Assembly: GCF_900110605.1 (NCBI RefSeq)
Contig: NZ_FOFI01000001.1
Coordinates: forward strand, 868,001-932,000
DNA from: Epilithonimonas lactis
GTDB lineage: Bacteria; Bacteroidota; Bacteroidia; Flavobacteriales; Weeksellaceae
Direction: 5' to 3'
DNA: 64,000 nucleotides
In this document: positions 1 to 8,961 of the stretch, in pieces
How the letters are laid out: each line of letters starts with the position of its first letter
Position numbering within the stretch: position 1 is the stretch's first letter
Notes under the pieces: generated by a model
The model's input: the letters and a program-made list of their open reading frames with translations, nothing else
What the model was told of the DNA's origin: nothing
Databases searched by the model: none
Program-made: the position numbers and the translations under genes

Positions 1-2
1 CG

Positions 3-185
3 GAAACTGGTCAGCAAGTTTGGGCAAACACTTCCAGCGCTAGATGGCGATACGATTTTGCCGAACAACAAAAACGAAAAATGCGCCAGACAAAAGAAGA
101 ATTCGAGAATTCATCGGCTCATTTTTTAGATATTAAAACATCAGATGATTACAGCAAGTTTTTGTATCAATATTTTAAGAAATAG
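3..185 (+). CDS. DUF58 domain protein, 3' end only
   Basis: The open frame enters from the left edge and ends at TAG 183-185, giving about 60 residues with no start in the window. It contains GQQVWANTSSARWRYDF and ends in SKFLYQYFKK. I assign it to the C-terminus of a DUF58 protein because these basic C-termini follow the DUF58 core, and because in Bacteroidota a DUF58 gene normally stands just before the Bat genes, as here. The next gene starts 36 bases later on the same strand, so they are probably co-transcribed. Only the tail is visible, so the family call rests mainly on context. Confidence 0.6.
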   Translation, partial: ETGQQVWANTSSARWRYDFAEQQKRKMRQTKEEFENSSAHFLDIKTSDDYSKFLYQYFKK

Positions 186-221
186 ATTTAGAAATTAGTT
201 ATTAGAAGTTAGAAATTGCAA

Positions 222-1169
222 ATGCAAAGATTCAAAACATATAGATTATATTTTTTCTTTTTTATCCTCACATCATTTTTAGGATTTTCGCAAACCTTAT
301 CATCCAATCTTGATAAGACGACTTTGGCGTTGGGAGAAGTGGCGATTTTCAAGATCCAGATCTTGGATCTGAATGGCAAAGATGTGCAGATCGCGGCGAG
401 AAATGAGTTGTTGCCTTTTCATTTTGAAATGGTGAATGACAGTATTGCGGTACAAAAAGATATTTATCTAAGGTCGGTGAAATTTGCGGTTTTCCAGGAA
501 GGCAAATTTACGATTCCAGAAATTGAGGTCAAAGTCGGAGACAAGATCCTGAAGACCATTCCTTACGAAGTGGAGGTCATCAACACAGCCAAAAAAGGTG
601 ATCAGATCAATGACATTATGAAGAACAAGGAAGTTCGTTTGGATGTCAAAGATTATTGGGAACTTTATAAATTCTACATTCTTCTGGCTTTGTTGTTCAT
701 TGCCATCATCGTTTTGATCATTGGAATTGTAAAATATGGACGAAAGCGCAAAAGCAGCCCAGCCGTTACAACCAATCAAACCTTGAAGGATCTGGAGAAA
801 TTGAAAAAGAAAAATTACATCGAGAATGAAAATTTCCGTGCTTTTTATGTAGAGTTAATCGAGATTTCCAGAGCATTCATTACAAAACAATATCAGATTC
901 CTGCAGATGTTCTGTTGACGGATGATCTCATCACATATATGAAATCGACCAACGCCATTTCTGAGGAAAACGAGAAAATTGTGGAAGATATCTTCTTGCG
1001 TGGCGACCTCGTGAAGTTTGCGAAAACAATTCCAAATCAGGAGATCATGTCCAAGGATTTTGCAGACATCAGAGATTTTGTGAAACGTTCGACCAAAGAT
1101 GTTGAGGCAGAAAATCTAAGAACTTTGAACAGCGGAGAGCAAGAAAACTTTAGAAATAAAAACACGTAA
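222..1169 (+). CDS. Bat-operon membrane protein (BatD-like N-terminal part)
   Basis: A protein of about 315 aa. I take ATG 222 (MQRFKTYR) as the start; a TTG two codons upstream is also open. Residues 1-24 form a signal peptide ending FSQ. Residues 25-125 are a beta-rich extracytoplasmic domain. One membrane helix follows at about 150-170 (FYILLALLFIAIIVLIIGIV), then a basic cytosolic region of about 140 residues that is mostly helical. It lies between the DUF58 gene and batA, where Bacteroidota often encode a single-pass protein of this kind. The family is thought to belong to the MoxR/DUF58/VWA envelope-stress assembly; its biochemical role is unknown. Confidence 0.65.
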   Translation: MQRFKTYRLYFFFFILTSFLGFSQTLSSNLDKTTLALGEVAIFKIQILDLNGKDVQIAARNELLPFHFEMVNDSIAVQKDIYLRSVKFAVFQEGKFTIPEIEVKVGDKILKTIPYEVEVINTAKKGDQINDIMKNKEVRLDVKDYWELYKFYILLALLFIAIIVLIIGIVKYGRKRKSSPAVTTNQTLKDLEKLKKKNYIENENFRAFYVELIEISRAFITKQYQIPADVLLTDDLITYMKSTNAISEENEKIVEDIFLRGDLVKFAKTIPNQEIMSKDFADIRDFVKRSTKDVEAENLRTLNSGEQENFRNKNT

Positions 1170-1219
1170 AGTTTCATTCAATCAATTATCAACCATCATT
1201 TATCAATTATAATCAACCC

Positions 1220-2209
1220 GTGAATTTCGAATTTTACAGTCCCTGGTTTTTATTGCTTTTTATTTTGTTCATTCCATTGTTCATCTTGGATGCGGGCAAA
1301 AAGAAAAGTCGGGGAATTGCTGTTCCTTCGGTTCAGAATATGCGGCCAAGCGGAAACATCTCTCTGGTAATGACCTTTCTGAAGGTTTCGAAATATTTTA
1401 TTCTCACAGCGCTTATCATCGCTTTGGCACGACCAAGAACTTACACCATTTCCCAGGACCGCGATGAATCCAAGGGAATTGACATTATGCTTTCTGTGGA
1501 TGTTTCACTCAGTATGTTGGCAAAAGATCTAGATCCGGACCGTTTGGAAGCGTTGAAAAAGATTGCTGTCGATTTCGTCAACAAAAGGGAAAATGACAGA
1601 ATTGGTTTGGTGGCCTACTCAGGAGAAGCCTACACGAAAGTTCCTTTGACGACCGACCATCAAGTGGTTGTAGATGAACTCAATCAATTAAATCCTTTGG
1701 AACTGCAACCTGGAACTGCGATTGGAGAAGGATTATCGGTTGCGGTGAATCACCTTAAGAACAGCAAAGCAAAAAGCAAGATCATCATTCTAATGACGGA
1801 TGGCGTGAATACCATTATCAACGCGATGCCTCCGCAGATCGCTGCCGAATTGGCGAAGAACAACGGCATCAAAGTTTACACGGTCGGAATTGGAAGCAAC
1901 GGATTTGCAGCGTTCCCTACAGGGACCAATATATTTGGCGACATCGTTTTCACAGAACAAAAAACAGAAATTGATGAAAATACCTTGATGGACATTTCAC
2001 AATTGACAGGCGGAAAATACTTCCGGGCGACAGATAATAACAGCCTTCAGACCGTTTATGACGAGATCAACCAACTGGAACGATCTGATGTCAAGACTTC
2101 AAAGCTTTACAATTATGAGGAATATTTCAGGATCTTCCTTTGGATCGCATTAGGATTTTTGTTGTTGGACGCTTTGTTTCGTTGGGTCATTTTTAAAATT
2201 TTGAATTAA
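1220..2209 (+). CDS. batA: VWA domain membrane protein BatA
   Basis: A 329-aa aerotolerance-type protein. Two N-terminal membrane helices (about 7-24 and 55-75) precede a von Willebrand factor A domain at about 85-285. A C-terminal helix follows at about 302-325. The metal-ion-dependent adhesion motif is intact: DVSLS (DxSxS), the downstream Thr in PLTTDH and the Asp in LMTDG. The start is GTG 1220, since no ATG lies close upstream in frame. batB begins four bases after its stop, which indicates translational coupling. Bat proteins are associated with oxidative and envelope stress tolerance in Bacteroidota; they face the periplasm and probably work with a MoxR ATPase encoded left of the window. 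Confidence 0.9.
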   Translation: MNFEFYSPWFLLLFILFIPLFILDAGKKKSRGIAVPSVQNMRPSGNISLVMTFLKVSKYFILTALIIALARPRTYTISQDRDESKGIDIMLSVDVSLSMLAKDLDPDRLEALKKIAVDFVNKRENDRIGLVAYSGEAYTKVPLTTDHQVVVDELNQLNPLELQPGTAIGEGLSVAVNHLKNSKAKSKIIILMTDGVNTIINAMPPQIAAELAKNNGIKVYTVGIGSNGFAAFPTGTNIFGDIVFTEQKTEIDENTLMDISQLTGGKYFRATDNNSLQTVYDEINQLERSDVKTSKLYNYEEYFRIFLWIALGFLLLDALFRWVIFKILN

Positions 2210-2213
2210 GCTG

Positions 2214-3221
2214 ATGAATTGGTCTTTAGGAAATTATTACTATCTATTATTACTTCTGCTGTTGCCTGTCATCGGTTACTTTATCATTCATTATATCCGA
2301 TGGAAAGGGAAAAGGCGGAATATTTTTGCGGAGGACAGATTTCAGGAAACACTCTTTGATAAGACGTCTTGGTTCGCAAAGATTTTCCCAATTCTCTACC
2401 TGTTTGGATTTCTATTTCTAATTTTTGCCATCATCGATCTATTAGGCGGAAAAGAAGAGATCAGTGTCACCCAGAATGTTAGCAATACGATTTTCGTTTT
2501 GGACGTTTCCAACTCGATGAATGCGCAAGACATCCAGCCAAGCCGTTTGGACGAGGCCAAGAATATCATCATCAATTCCCTTCAAAAGATGACCAATGAT
2601 AGAGTAGGGATTGTGGTTTTTGCAGGCGATGCTTATTCTGTGATGCCTTTGTCCAGTGACTATTCGGCGGCGGAAACTTACCTTTCCGGCATCGAGACCA
2701 GTGTTGTGCAAAACCAGGGAACCGACTTTCTAAAAGCGATGGAAATTGCTTCCCAAAAATTTAAGAACATTAACAAAGGTTCGAAAAACGTCGTCCTGAT
2801 TAGCGATGGGGAAGACAACGAAGGCCATGAAGACGAAGCCATAGACCTGGCAAAAAAACATGGCATCAAAGTGACAACGATTGGAGTCGGGACCGAGGAA
2901 GGCGCACCGATTCCAGAGTACTATTATGGCCAATTGATGGGTTACAAATCTGATATTTATGGCGAAACGGTCGTTTCCAAACTGCAGACCAAAGCACTCA
3001 CGGATATCGCGACATCAACGGGCGGAAGCTACTTCAACGGTAACAATCTGGAGGAGGCTATCAATCATTTGACGACCGAACTGCAAAAGTCTGCGGGCTC
3101 CAGTTCCACGACGATCAGCTCACAGTCTTCGGTCCATTACTACCAATATTTCCTGGCAGTTTCTGTGTTGTTTTTCTTTCTGATCTATCTTTTCAATCCG
3201 AAAAGGGATTTTAATCTTTAA
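2214..3221 (+). CDS. batB: VWA domain membrane protein BatB
   Basis: A 335-aa paralogue of BatA with the same layout. N-terminal helices lie at about 8-26 and 57-78, a VWA domain at about 88-285, and a C-terminal helix at about 305-328 (YYQYFLAVSVLFFFLIYLF). The MIDAS is intact: DVSNS, a Ser/Asp pair in PLSSDY and LISDGED. It is the last gene of the operon here; no BatC (TPR), BatD or BatE follows. The operon is therefore shorter than the full Bacteroides-type arrangement, or those genes lie elsewhere. About 200 bp of repeat-like sequence separates it from the opposing AsmA-like gene. Confidence 0.9.
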   Translation: MNWSLGNYYYLLLLLLLPVIGYFIIHYIRWKGKRRNIFAEDRFQETLFDKTSWFAKIFPILYLFGFLFLIFAIIDLLGGKEEISVTQNVSNTIFVLDVSNSMNAQDIQPSRLDEAKNIIINSLQKMTNDRVGIVVFAGDAYSVMPLSSDYSAAETYLSGIETSVVQNQGTDFLKAMEIASQKFKNINKGSKNVVLISDGEDNEGHEDEAIDLAKKHGIKVTTIGVGTEEGAPIPEYYYGQLMGYKSDIYGETVVSKLQTKALTDIATSTGGSYFNGNNLEEAINHLTTELQKSAGSSSTTISSQSSVHYYQYFLAVSVLFFFLIYLFNPKRDFNL

Positions 3222-3223
3222 GA

Positions 3224-3365
3224 ATATTTGGGCAGCTTTTCCGTCTTCCACTCCCGCTTTTTTGTCATTGCGTACGACATGTCAACAAGCAAAAGAGCGT
3301 TTTCAGGGGCCGCAATGAAAAAAAGAGCTCCGTTCAAGCCGGGCTGCAGCTTCGCATAGTCGATG
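3224..3365. repeat. Intergenic repeat-like element
   Basis: This stretch between batB and the convergent AsmA-like gene is clearly more GC-rich than its surroundings. It carries phrases such as TTTGGGCAGCTTTTCCG and GAGCTCCGTTCAAGCCGGGC, which I recall as recurring in intergenic spaces of Chryseobacterium genomes. No open frame of note crosses it. It contains short complementary segments (GGGCAGC and GCTGC). I see no second copy in this window, so the repeat call rests on recalled resemblance. Confidence 0.35.
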
Positions 3366-3424
3366 TTTTGTTCAAGATTTTTAGTGACGACTTGTAGCCA
3401 AATTAGGATTTATAACTATCAAGA

Positions 3425-5911
3425 TCAAATAACATATTTCTTCAGACCTTCCATAATACCTTGCCACAACATATTGAAGAAACTTTTCTCAGGATCTCTT
3501 TTTTTCTCGATTTTCACGTGGTCTGGTTCTCCTGTCGATTCATTTTTGACAAACCAATTGGCGATCGTGCTTAGGATTTTACGTTCTTTTCCATTATTTT
3601 TATTGATGAAATTCACGTACATATCTTTGTATTTGAAATAGAATTTCCCCGCAATTCCTGCGCTGGAACCATAATAATCAAATTTGATGTAATCGATCTT
3701 CCCGTCCAAGGTCACATTCAGATAAGGTCTTACAAATAGATTTACATTGTCGGCAGACAATTTTTGGATGTTTCCAACGATTGTGAATTTGTCCTCCATA
3801 TCTTTCACATCAAATTTCCAGGTCACATTCGTAGGCGCCGTTCCATAGAATTTGAAATCAGAATCAACAGTGATCATCGTCGGCAAACCTTTGATCTTTG
3901 TATTATTCACATTGTTGATGGTCGCATTGAAGTCCTCGAAGGTCAATTTCCCAGGCTTATTGGCGTTTTCAGCATTTTCCTCGTAGGTCAACGCCGAATT
4001 TCTGATCTGGATCTGCTTCACAAAGAGCGGGAATTTCACATCTCTCAATTTCTTTGCAAACAAATATCTCACCGCATGGTCGTCTGGCGGTGCAAGGTCG
4101 TGATAGATGTTGCAGTTCAGATTGTCTATCAGGATCTTGTCCAGATTGATGACCGTATTTTTCCCGATCTTCGAATCTTTGTCCGTGATCGTGATGTGCT
4201 TTGTTTTGATAGTATAAAGGTCTTCTTCTACAGCAATCACTTTGCTGAAGGCTGTTCGTGAATATTTTGGCAGAAATTCCATATTCTGAAGATCGGTCTG
4301 TTTCCCAGAATTTTTTAATGAAGCCAACTTCAGTCTGTAATGTTTACCTGCATCCAAGTTGATGGTTTTTGCCGTGATCAAATGGTTTTTGATGGTGAAA
4401 GGCAGATCACTTTTGGCAATATTTTTATCAGATTTGATCTCATTAAGATTGATATCAAACTGACCAACGGACAACTTTTCTTTTCCTTCCGATATCTGTT
4501 TGAAAGTCCCGTTTTTAATATTGAATCTCCCAACCAAGGCTTTGAAGTCTGGCATCGTTGAACTTTTCTTTTTAGCTTTAGATGGATGCTTTGAAGCGTA
4601 AATTTTGATCTTTGGATTCACCACATCGATTCCGGCAAAGTTCAAATTCAATTGTTGACCGATGTATCTGGATTGGTTATTCGTGATCAGGATCTTATCT
4701 GTTTTAATGTCAAGAACATCTTTGTGACTGCTCTTTCCAAGTGGGATCAGCTCAAAATTGTCAATGGTGATATCTTGATTTTCTGATTTGATCTTTCCGA
4801 TTTTCAGTGCTTGCAGATCATCGGTCTTCAGATAGATATTTTCAGCTTCGATATTGTGATTCGTAAATCGGAACGGGATTTTTTCCTTCACCGTATTCTT
4901 ATCAAAAACGATATTGCTGAGTTTGAAATTAAAGTTATCGATGGACGCAGTTTTCTGAAGATCAGATTGCAGAACCAATATTTTCCCTTGATTGAAGTTG
5001 ATATTCTTCAACCCGATTTTCAGGTTCATTTCCTTCTCTTTTTCCGCTTTCTTCTCCACCGTTTTTTTGCCTGTGGAAGTGATTTTCAGGTCTGGTTTTA
5101 CAAAATCGACCTGATCCACGATCAACGAATCTTGATCCACCAAAAAGTTGGTCGCACTCAATTCATCAGAAGAAAAATCAAAAATACTTTTAGCGTTGTA
5201 GTTCTTCGCATTTTGAATAGGCTTTAGATGAAAACCAAGAATGTTCAAAGTTTTATTCTTCGCCGATATTTTTTTAGCATTGATTTCATAGAATTCGTTC
5301 GCCGTCACCACCACATTTTGCGCATCGATCTTGAACTCTTCGAAGGCCAAAGGAATTTTGGAAGCATCGTCACTTTGCTTGATGTTCGTCAGTTTGATGT
5401 TCACATTTTGTCCATTGAACAAAATTTTTCCTTTATGATTCTGGATTTTCACATTGCCGTTTGAGACAATGATGTTTTCCAAAGCAATATCTATTTTCTT
5501 CTTTTTCTGATTGGTTTTATCTTTTTTCGGGGCGAAAACGACGGCGATATTCGGGTCTGTCAAAACCACATCTTTGGCTTTGTAGGTCTTATCAAAAACT
5601 GCTTTCCAAATACTGAAATCCTCAATTTTTAGTTCTTTTACCGTTCCATTGATCTGTGTTACCGTAGAATCTTTTTTGTTTTTATTATTAATGACCAAAT
5701 TCTCGGCATTCAAATTACCAGAAAATAGATCGAGATCGAATTGGTCCAACGTGAGATGATAAGGTGTTTTATCGTTGATGAGGTCTGGAAGTTTACGCTT
5801 CAGGTAAGCATCCAGCGCAAAAGGAAATATCAAAAATAACACAAGAATAATGCTTCCTGTGATAATCAATATTTTTTTCAGTTTAGATGGCTTAGTAGTT
5901 TTTTCATTCAT
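3425..5911 (-). CDS. AsmA-like / DUF748-type envelope protein
   Basis: An 828-aa protein with a single N-terminal membrane helix at about 13-32 (ILIITGSIILVLFLIFPFAL) after a Lys-rich start. The rest is a long repetitive beta-strand region. The recurring pattern is N-x-x-I/L-x-x-G-x-hydrophobic with Lys/Asp-rich turns, typical of AsmA, TamB and DUF748 proteins. These are anchored in the inner membrane, span the periplasm, and are thought to affect lipid transport or outer-membrane homeostasis. It is transcribed alone and converges with the Bat operon. The length fits the family; no catalytic motif is visible. Confidence 0.7.
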   Translation of the reverse strand: MNEKTTKPSKLKKILIITGSIILVLFLIFPFALDAYLKRKLPDLINDKTPYHLTLDQFDLDLFSGNLNAENLVINNKNKKDSTVTQINGTVKELKIEDFSIWKAVFDKTYKAKDVVLTDPNIAVVFAPKKDKTNQKKKKIDIALENIIVSNGNVKIQNHKGKILFNGQNVNIKLTNIKQSDDASKIPLAFEEFKIDAQNVVVTANEFYEINAKKISAKNKTLNILGFHLKPIQNAKNYNAKSIFDFSSDELSATNFLVDQDSLIVDQVDFVKPDLKITSTGKKTVEKKAEKEKEMNLKIGLKNINFNQGKILVLQSDLQKTASIDNFNFKLSNIVFDKNTVKEKIPFRFTNHNIEAENIYLKTDDLQALKIGKIKSENQDITIDNFELIPLGKSSHKDVLDIKTDKILITNNQSRYIGQQLNLNFAGIDVVNPKIKIYASKHPSKAKKKSSTMPDFKALVGRFNIKNGTFKQISEGKEKLSVGQFDINLNEIKSDKNIAKSDLPFTIKNHLITAKTINLDAGKHYRLKLASLKNSGKQTDLQNMEFLPKYSRTAFSKVIAVEEDLYTIKTKHITITDKDSKIGKNTVINLDKILIDNLNCNIYHDLAPPDDHAVRYLFAKKLRDVKFPLFVKQIQIRNSALTYEENAENANKPGKLTFEDFNATINNVNNTKIKGLPTMITVDSDFKFYGTAPTNVTWKFDVKDMEDKFTIVGNIQKLSADNVNLFVRPYLNVTLDGKIDYIKFDYYGSSAGIAGKFYFKYKDMYVNFINKNNGKERKILSTIANWFVKNESTGEPDHVKIEKKRDPEKSFFNMLWQGIMEGLKKYVI

Positions 5912-5978
5912 TCTGTGTCCGTTTCAGATTTCGGTATAAACAATACTTATTCCAAAATTATAAATCATTATTATTAAC

Positions 5979-6413
5979 TTATTCAAAATCCTTACGAAAC
6001 TGATAACCATTCTCTGTATGTTCTGCAAAGATATGATGAAGTCCGTTGCTGATGATGATTTGTTTTGCACCGATCAAACTGTTGTAACGCGCAATCTGCT
6101 CAAAATGAATTTGTTTCAAAGCGATGTTCGGTGCTTTGCATTCGATCAGGATTTTTGGTTTTGTTTTTTCTGTGACTAAAAGGTCGATTCGTTTGGTTGT
6201 GCCGTTCAGTTCCAGCTTTTGTTCCAGGATCAATGATGACAGATTTTTCTTTTTTACAAACCGGAAATAGTGCAACCAATGCTGTCGCACCCACTCTTCG
6301 GGCGTGAGCAAGAACCAGTTTTTCCTTACCAGATCATAGATAAAAAATGTATCTTTGTCTTGTTTGATCTGCAGATCAAAGTCATTTTCAAAGTTAAGTT
6401 TCGGAACCTGCAT
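5979..6413 (-). CDS. HsdR N-terminal-like (PD-(D/E)XK fold) protein
   Basis: A 144-aa protein matching the small HSDR_N-type domain seen as a stand-alone gene in many Flavobacteriia. Residues 38-46 (LTPEEWVRQ) are a hallmark. RIDLLV at about 77 and ILIECKAP at about 89 supply the Asp and E-x-K of a PD-(D/E)XK nuclease core. No helicase or methylase gene is nearby, so it is not part of a type I restriction system. Its start codon is only 8 bases from the divergent holA start, a pairing that recurs in the group. The substrate is unknown. Confidence 0.75.
   Translation of the reverse strand: MQVPKLNFENDFDLQIKQDKDTFFIYDLVRKNWFLLTPEEWVRQHWLHYFRFVKKKNLSSLILEQKLELNGTTKRIDLLVTEKTKPKILIECKAPNIALKQIHFEQIARYNSLIGAKQIIISNGLHHIFAEHTENGYQFRKDFE
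6350..6357 (+). promoter_or_regulatory. Candidate -7 box for holA
   Basis: TATCTTTG matches the Bacteroidota -7 consensus TAnnTTTG exactly. It lies 64 bases before the holA ATG, inside the opposing HsdR-like gene. No good TTG is seen at the usual -33 distance. If used, the holA promoter sits within its neighbour's coding sequence. Confidence 0.35.
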
Positions 6414-6421
6414 ACGTTAAG

Positions 6422-7459
6422 ATGAAAGAAATAGATATTATCCTCAAAAATATTAAAAATAAAGAACTATTACCGGTTTATTTTCTTCACGGCGACGAGT
6501 CCTTTTATATCGACCTTGCTGTCAAACATTTTGAGCAGGATGTTTTGGAAGAAGATGAGAAGGCTTTCAACCAAACCGTTGCTTACGGAAGAGATACCAA
6601 TTATCTGGAAATTCTGTCATTGGCCAGACAATATCCAATGATGGGCGACAAACAGCTCATCATCGTGAAGGAAGCTCAGGATATGAAATTGAATGACGAC
6701 GAATCCAAAGCTTTGGAAACTTATCTGGAAAATCCTGTTCCGTCAACAATCTTAATTTTTGCACACAAGCTTAAGAAATTAGATGCTAGGAAAAAAGTCA
6801 CGAAAACATTAGCCAAATCCGGAATGCTTTTCACGAGTGAGAAGATGAAAGATTACCAACTTCCAACCTGGATCCAAGGAGAAATGAGTGTGATGGGAAT
6901 CAAATCTGCGCCGAACATCAGCCACCTTTTGGCAGAATATCTTGGTAATGACCTTTCCAGAATTGCGAATGAACTCAACAAACTGAAAATCGTTTTGAAA
7001 GACGGCGCCGTTCTGGATGGAAAGATCATCGAGGAACATATTGGGATCAGCAAGGATTTCAACATCTTCGAACTTCAAAAGGCGTTGGCGACCAAGGATC
7101 AGGCTAAGGCTTTCAGCATTGCTTATTATATGGGCAAAAACAAAAAATCGAATCCTGTTCAAATGGCTTTTGGTGCGTTGTACAATTTCTTTTCGAATAT
7201 CGTCATTTATCATACTTTGACGGGACAATCTCCTCAGAACATTGCTTCCCAAATGGGCGTGAATCCTTATGCAATTAAAGATTACTCGGAAGCGGCGCGG
7301 TTCTATCCTTTGAAGCACGCGACAAGAGTGATTTCCATACTTCGAGAAATGGATCTGAAATCCAAAGGTGTGGGTGTGAGACAAATGGAAGATGACGAGA
7401 TCTATAAAGAGCTGGTTTACAAAATCATAAAAGTGGATGAGTTGAAAGTGAAAGTTTAA
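6422..7459 (+). CDS. holA: DNA polymerase III subunit delta
   Basis: A 345-aa protein of normal length for the delta subunit, which opens the sliding clamp in the clamp-loader complex. The N-terminus (PVYFLHGDESFYIDLAV) corresponds to the HolA AAA+ module, with Walker A degenerate as usual. Conserved blocks include ARQYPMMGDKQLIIVKEAQD at about 68-87, a lid with ELNKLK, and a C-terminal collar with NPYAIKDYSEAAR. ATG 6422 gives a standard start. The downstream membrane protein begins 28 bases after the stop and may be in the same transcript. Confidence 0.9.
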   Translation: MKEIDIILKNIKNKELLPVYFLHGDESFYIDLAVKHFEQDVLEEDEKAFNQTVAYGRDTNYLEILSLARQYPMMGDKQLIIVKEAQDMKLNDDESKALETYLENPVPSTILIFAHKLKKLDARKKVTKTLAKSGMLFTSEKMKDYQLPTWIQGEMSVMGIKSAPNISHLLAEYLGNDLSRIANELNKLKIVLKDGAVLDGKIIEEHIGISKDFNIFELQKALATKDQAKAFSIAYYMGKNKKSNPVQMAFGALYNFFSNIVIYHTLTGQSPQNIASQMGVNPYAIKDYSEAARFYPLKHATRVISILREMDLKSKGVGVRQMEDDEIYKELVYKIIKVDELKVKV

Positions 7460-7487
7460 AGTCATTAATAAAAAACAAAATACACAA

Positions 7488-8183
7488 ATGAAAGAAGAAT
7501 TAATCGGTAACATCAAGCTGTTCGCAAAGATCAGCGGAAAAGCTTCCTTAGCGTGGGTCAAAGTTGCGTTGATTGGTGCAGTCATTATGATTGTCAATAT
7601 TGTGATTGCCATTATTTTATTGGGCGACAACACTGGTGGTGGATTTCCGGCCTCGGCACACGCGGGGATCTTGGGTGCAATTGTCGGATTTTTTGTACTT
7701 TTTACAGTCGAGTTTTGGACGGCGTTGCTTATGACTGTAGGGATTTTGGCACCAATCCTTTTCATTGTTTTGGCCAATAAAAACGCCATCGCTTCCGCCG
7801 TTTATAATGTCTGGAAATATAAAATTGCAGATTTCATCGAACCTAAAATCGATTTTTATATCGACAAAATGCTCCAGAAGCAACCTGGATTTTTGAAGAA
7901 CATCACAGAATGGAGCGTTGTGAAAGTAAAGTTGCTAGACACCATCAACAATGATTCGCAGACACCCAAATTGCAGAAGAGAATCATCAAGTTCGTCCTC
8001 AAAAAAATCAAAATGGATGACGTTGACCTTAAAAATCCAAATACAAATCTGAATAGTATTTTATCGCTCAAAATAAAACAGTTCATCGCAGGTTTTGCAG
8101 AACCAGACCTCAAATTGATTTGGATCATCGTAGGGATCGACATTGTCCTGATCATTTTGGCTTTTGTGTTCAATCATCAGTAA
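7488..8183 (+). CDS. Multi-pass membrane protein, function unknown
   Basis: A 231-aa protein with hydrophobic segments at about 22-46, 58-82 and 84-105, an amphipathic Lys-rich middle (about 110-195), and a final helix at about 208-228 (LIWIIVGIDIVLIILAFVF). I do not recognise a family. The position 28 bases after holA suggests co-transcription. The middle region would be cytosolic if the first helix enters from inside. Codon use matches its neighbours. Confidence 0.6.
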   Translation: MKEELIGNIKLFAKISGKASLAWVKVALIGAVIMIVNIVIAIILLGDNTGGGFPASAHAGILGAIVGFFVLFTVEFWTALLMTVGILAPILFIVLANKNAIASAVYNVWKYKIADFIEPKIDFYIDKMLQKQPGFLKNITEWSVVKVKLLDTINNDSQTPKLQKRIIKFVLKKIKMDDVDLKNPNTNLNSILSLKIKQFIAGFAEPDLKLIWIIVGIDIVLIILAFVFNHQ

Positions 8184-8306
8184 TTCATTTGTATTTCCAT
8201 TTACGCGTTTGGTCAATCTTTGAAATCGACAGTTTAGATAGGTTTTGAATAATTAATTCCCGAAATTTGTATCCGCTTTTTCACATAAAGATTTATATTT
8301 GGAAAC

Positions 8307-8858
8307 TTGTATTTAAAAAAAATTGAAATTCATCTGACTGATAATTTTCTTCAAAAAACGATTATAAAAATGGGAATAATTGTAAGTTATGAAGTAATTA
8401 AAGATTTAAATTTAATAATAGAAATTGAGAATAATAAAAATTCAAACTTTAATATTGAAACCTTTTTAAATCAAAATCGAGCTGAAATAAAATCATTTTC
8501 AACTTTTGTGAAAAGCTGGAATCCATTATATTCTTTACTTGGTAATATATCAGGAAATAATATTTTTGATAAGTTAAGTGAGTATAAATCAAGCATCGAA
8601 TCTAATGAATACACGAAAATATTTACAATCGATGAAGTAAGTATTTTATATGAAATACTTAAAGGTATTAATGATAAAGAAATCAAAATATCAATTGAAA
8701 ATAGTTTATTAAGAACGAAAATTGCAAGAGAAAATGGATATAATATGAAATACATTTTTGACGAAAATTCAATTTATACAGAGTTCGTTGAACTTAAAAA
8801 TGCTGTAAATTTCGCATACGTTTCCGAATCACTGATTGTTCAAATATTATATCCTTAG
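8307..8858 (+). CDS. AT-rich orphan protein
   Basis: An open frame of 183 codons beginning at TTG 8307 (LYLKKIEIHL); the first in-frame ATG is at 8370, which would give 163 aa. The protein is rich in Ile, Asn, Lys and Glu, has no signal peptide or membrane helix, and looks soluble and mostly helical. The DNA is far more AT-rich than holA upstream or trxB downstream, with almost exclusive use of A/T third positions. I recognise no family. The composition suggests recent acquisition; an immunity or anti-phage role would be speculation. Confidence 0.55.
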   Translation: MYLKKIEIHLTDNFLQKTIIKMGIIVSYEVIKDLNLIIEIENNKNSNFNIETFLNQNRAEIKSFSTFVKSWNPLYSLLGNISGNNIFDKLSEYKSSIESNEYTKIFTIDEVSILYEILKGINDKEIKISIENSLLRTKIARENGYNMKYIFDENSIYTEFVELKNAVNFAYVSESLIVQILYP

Positions 8859-8961
8859 AATATTTTGTATAATTATTGAAGGCATTAATCAATAATTCAT
8901 TTAATATCTTTAAAAGGAGAAATAACATATAAGTAAAGAATAAAATAATTTAATTATAAAA

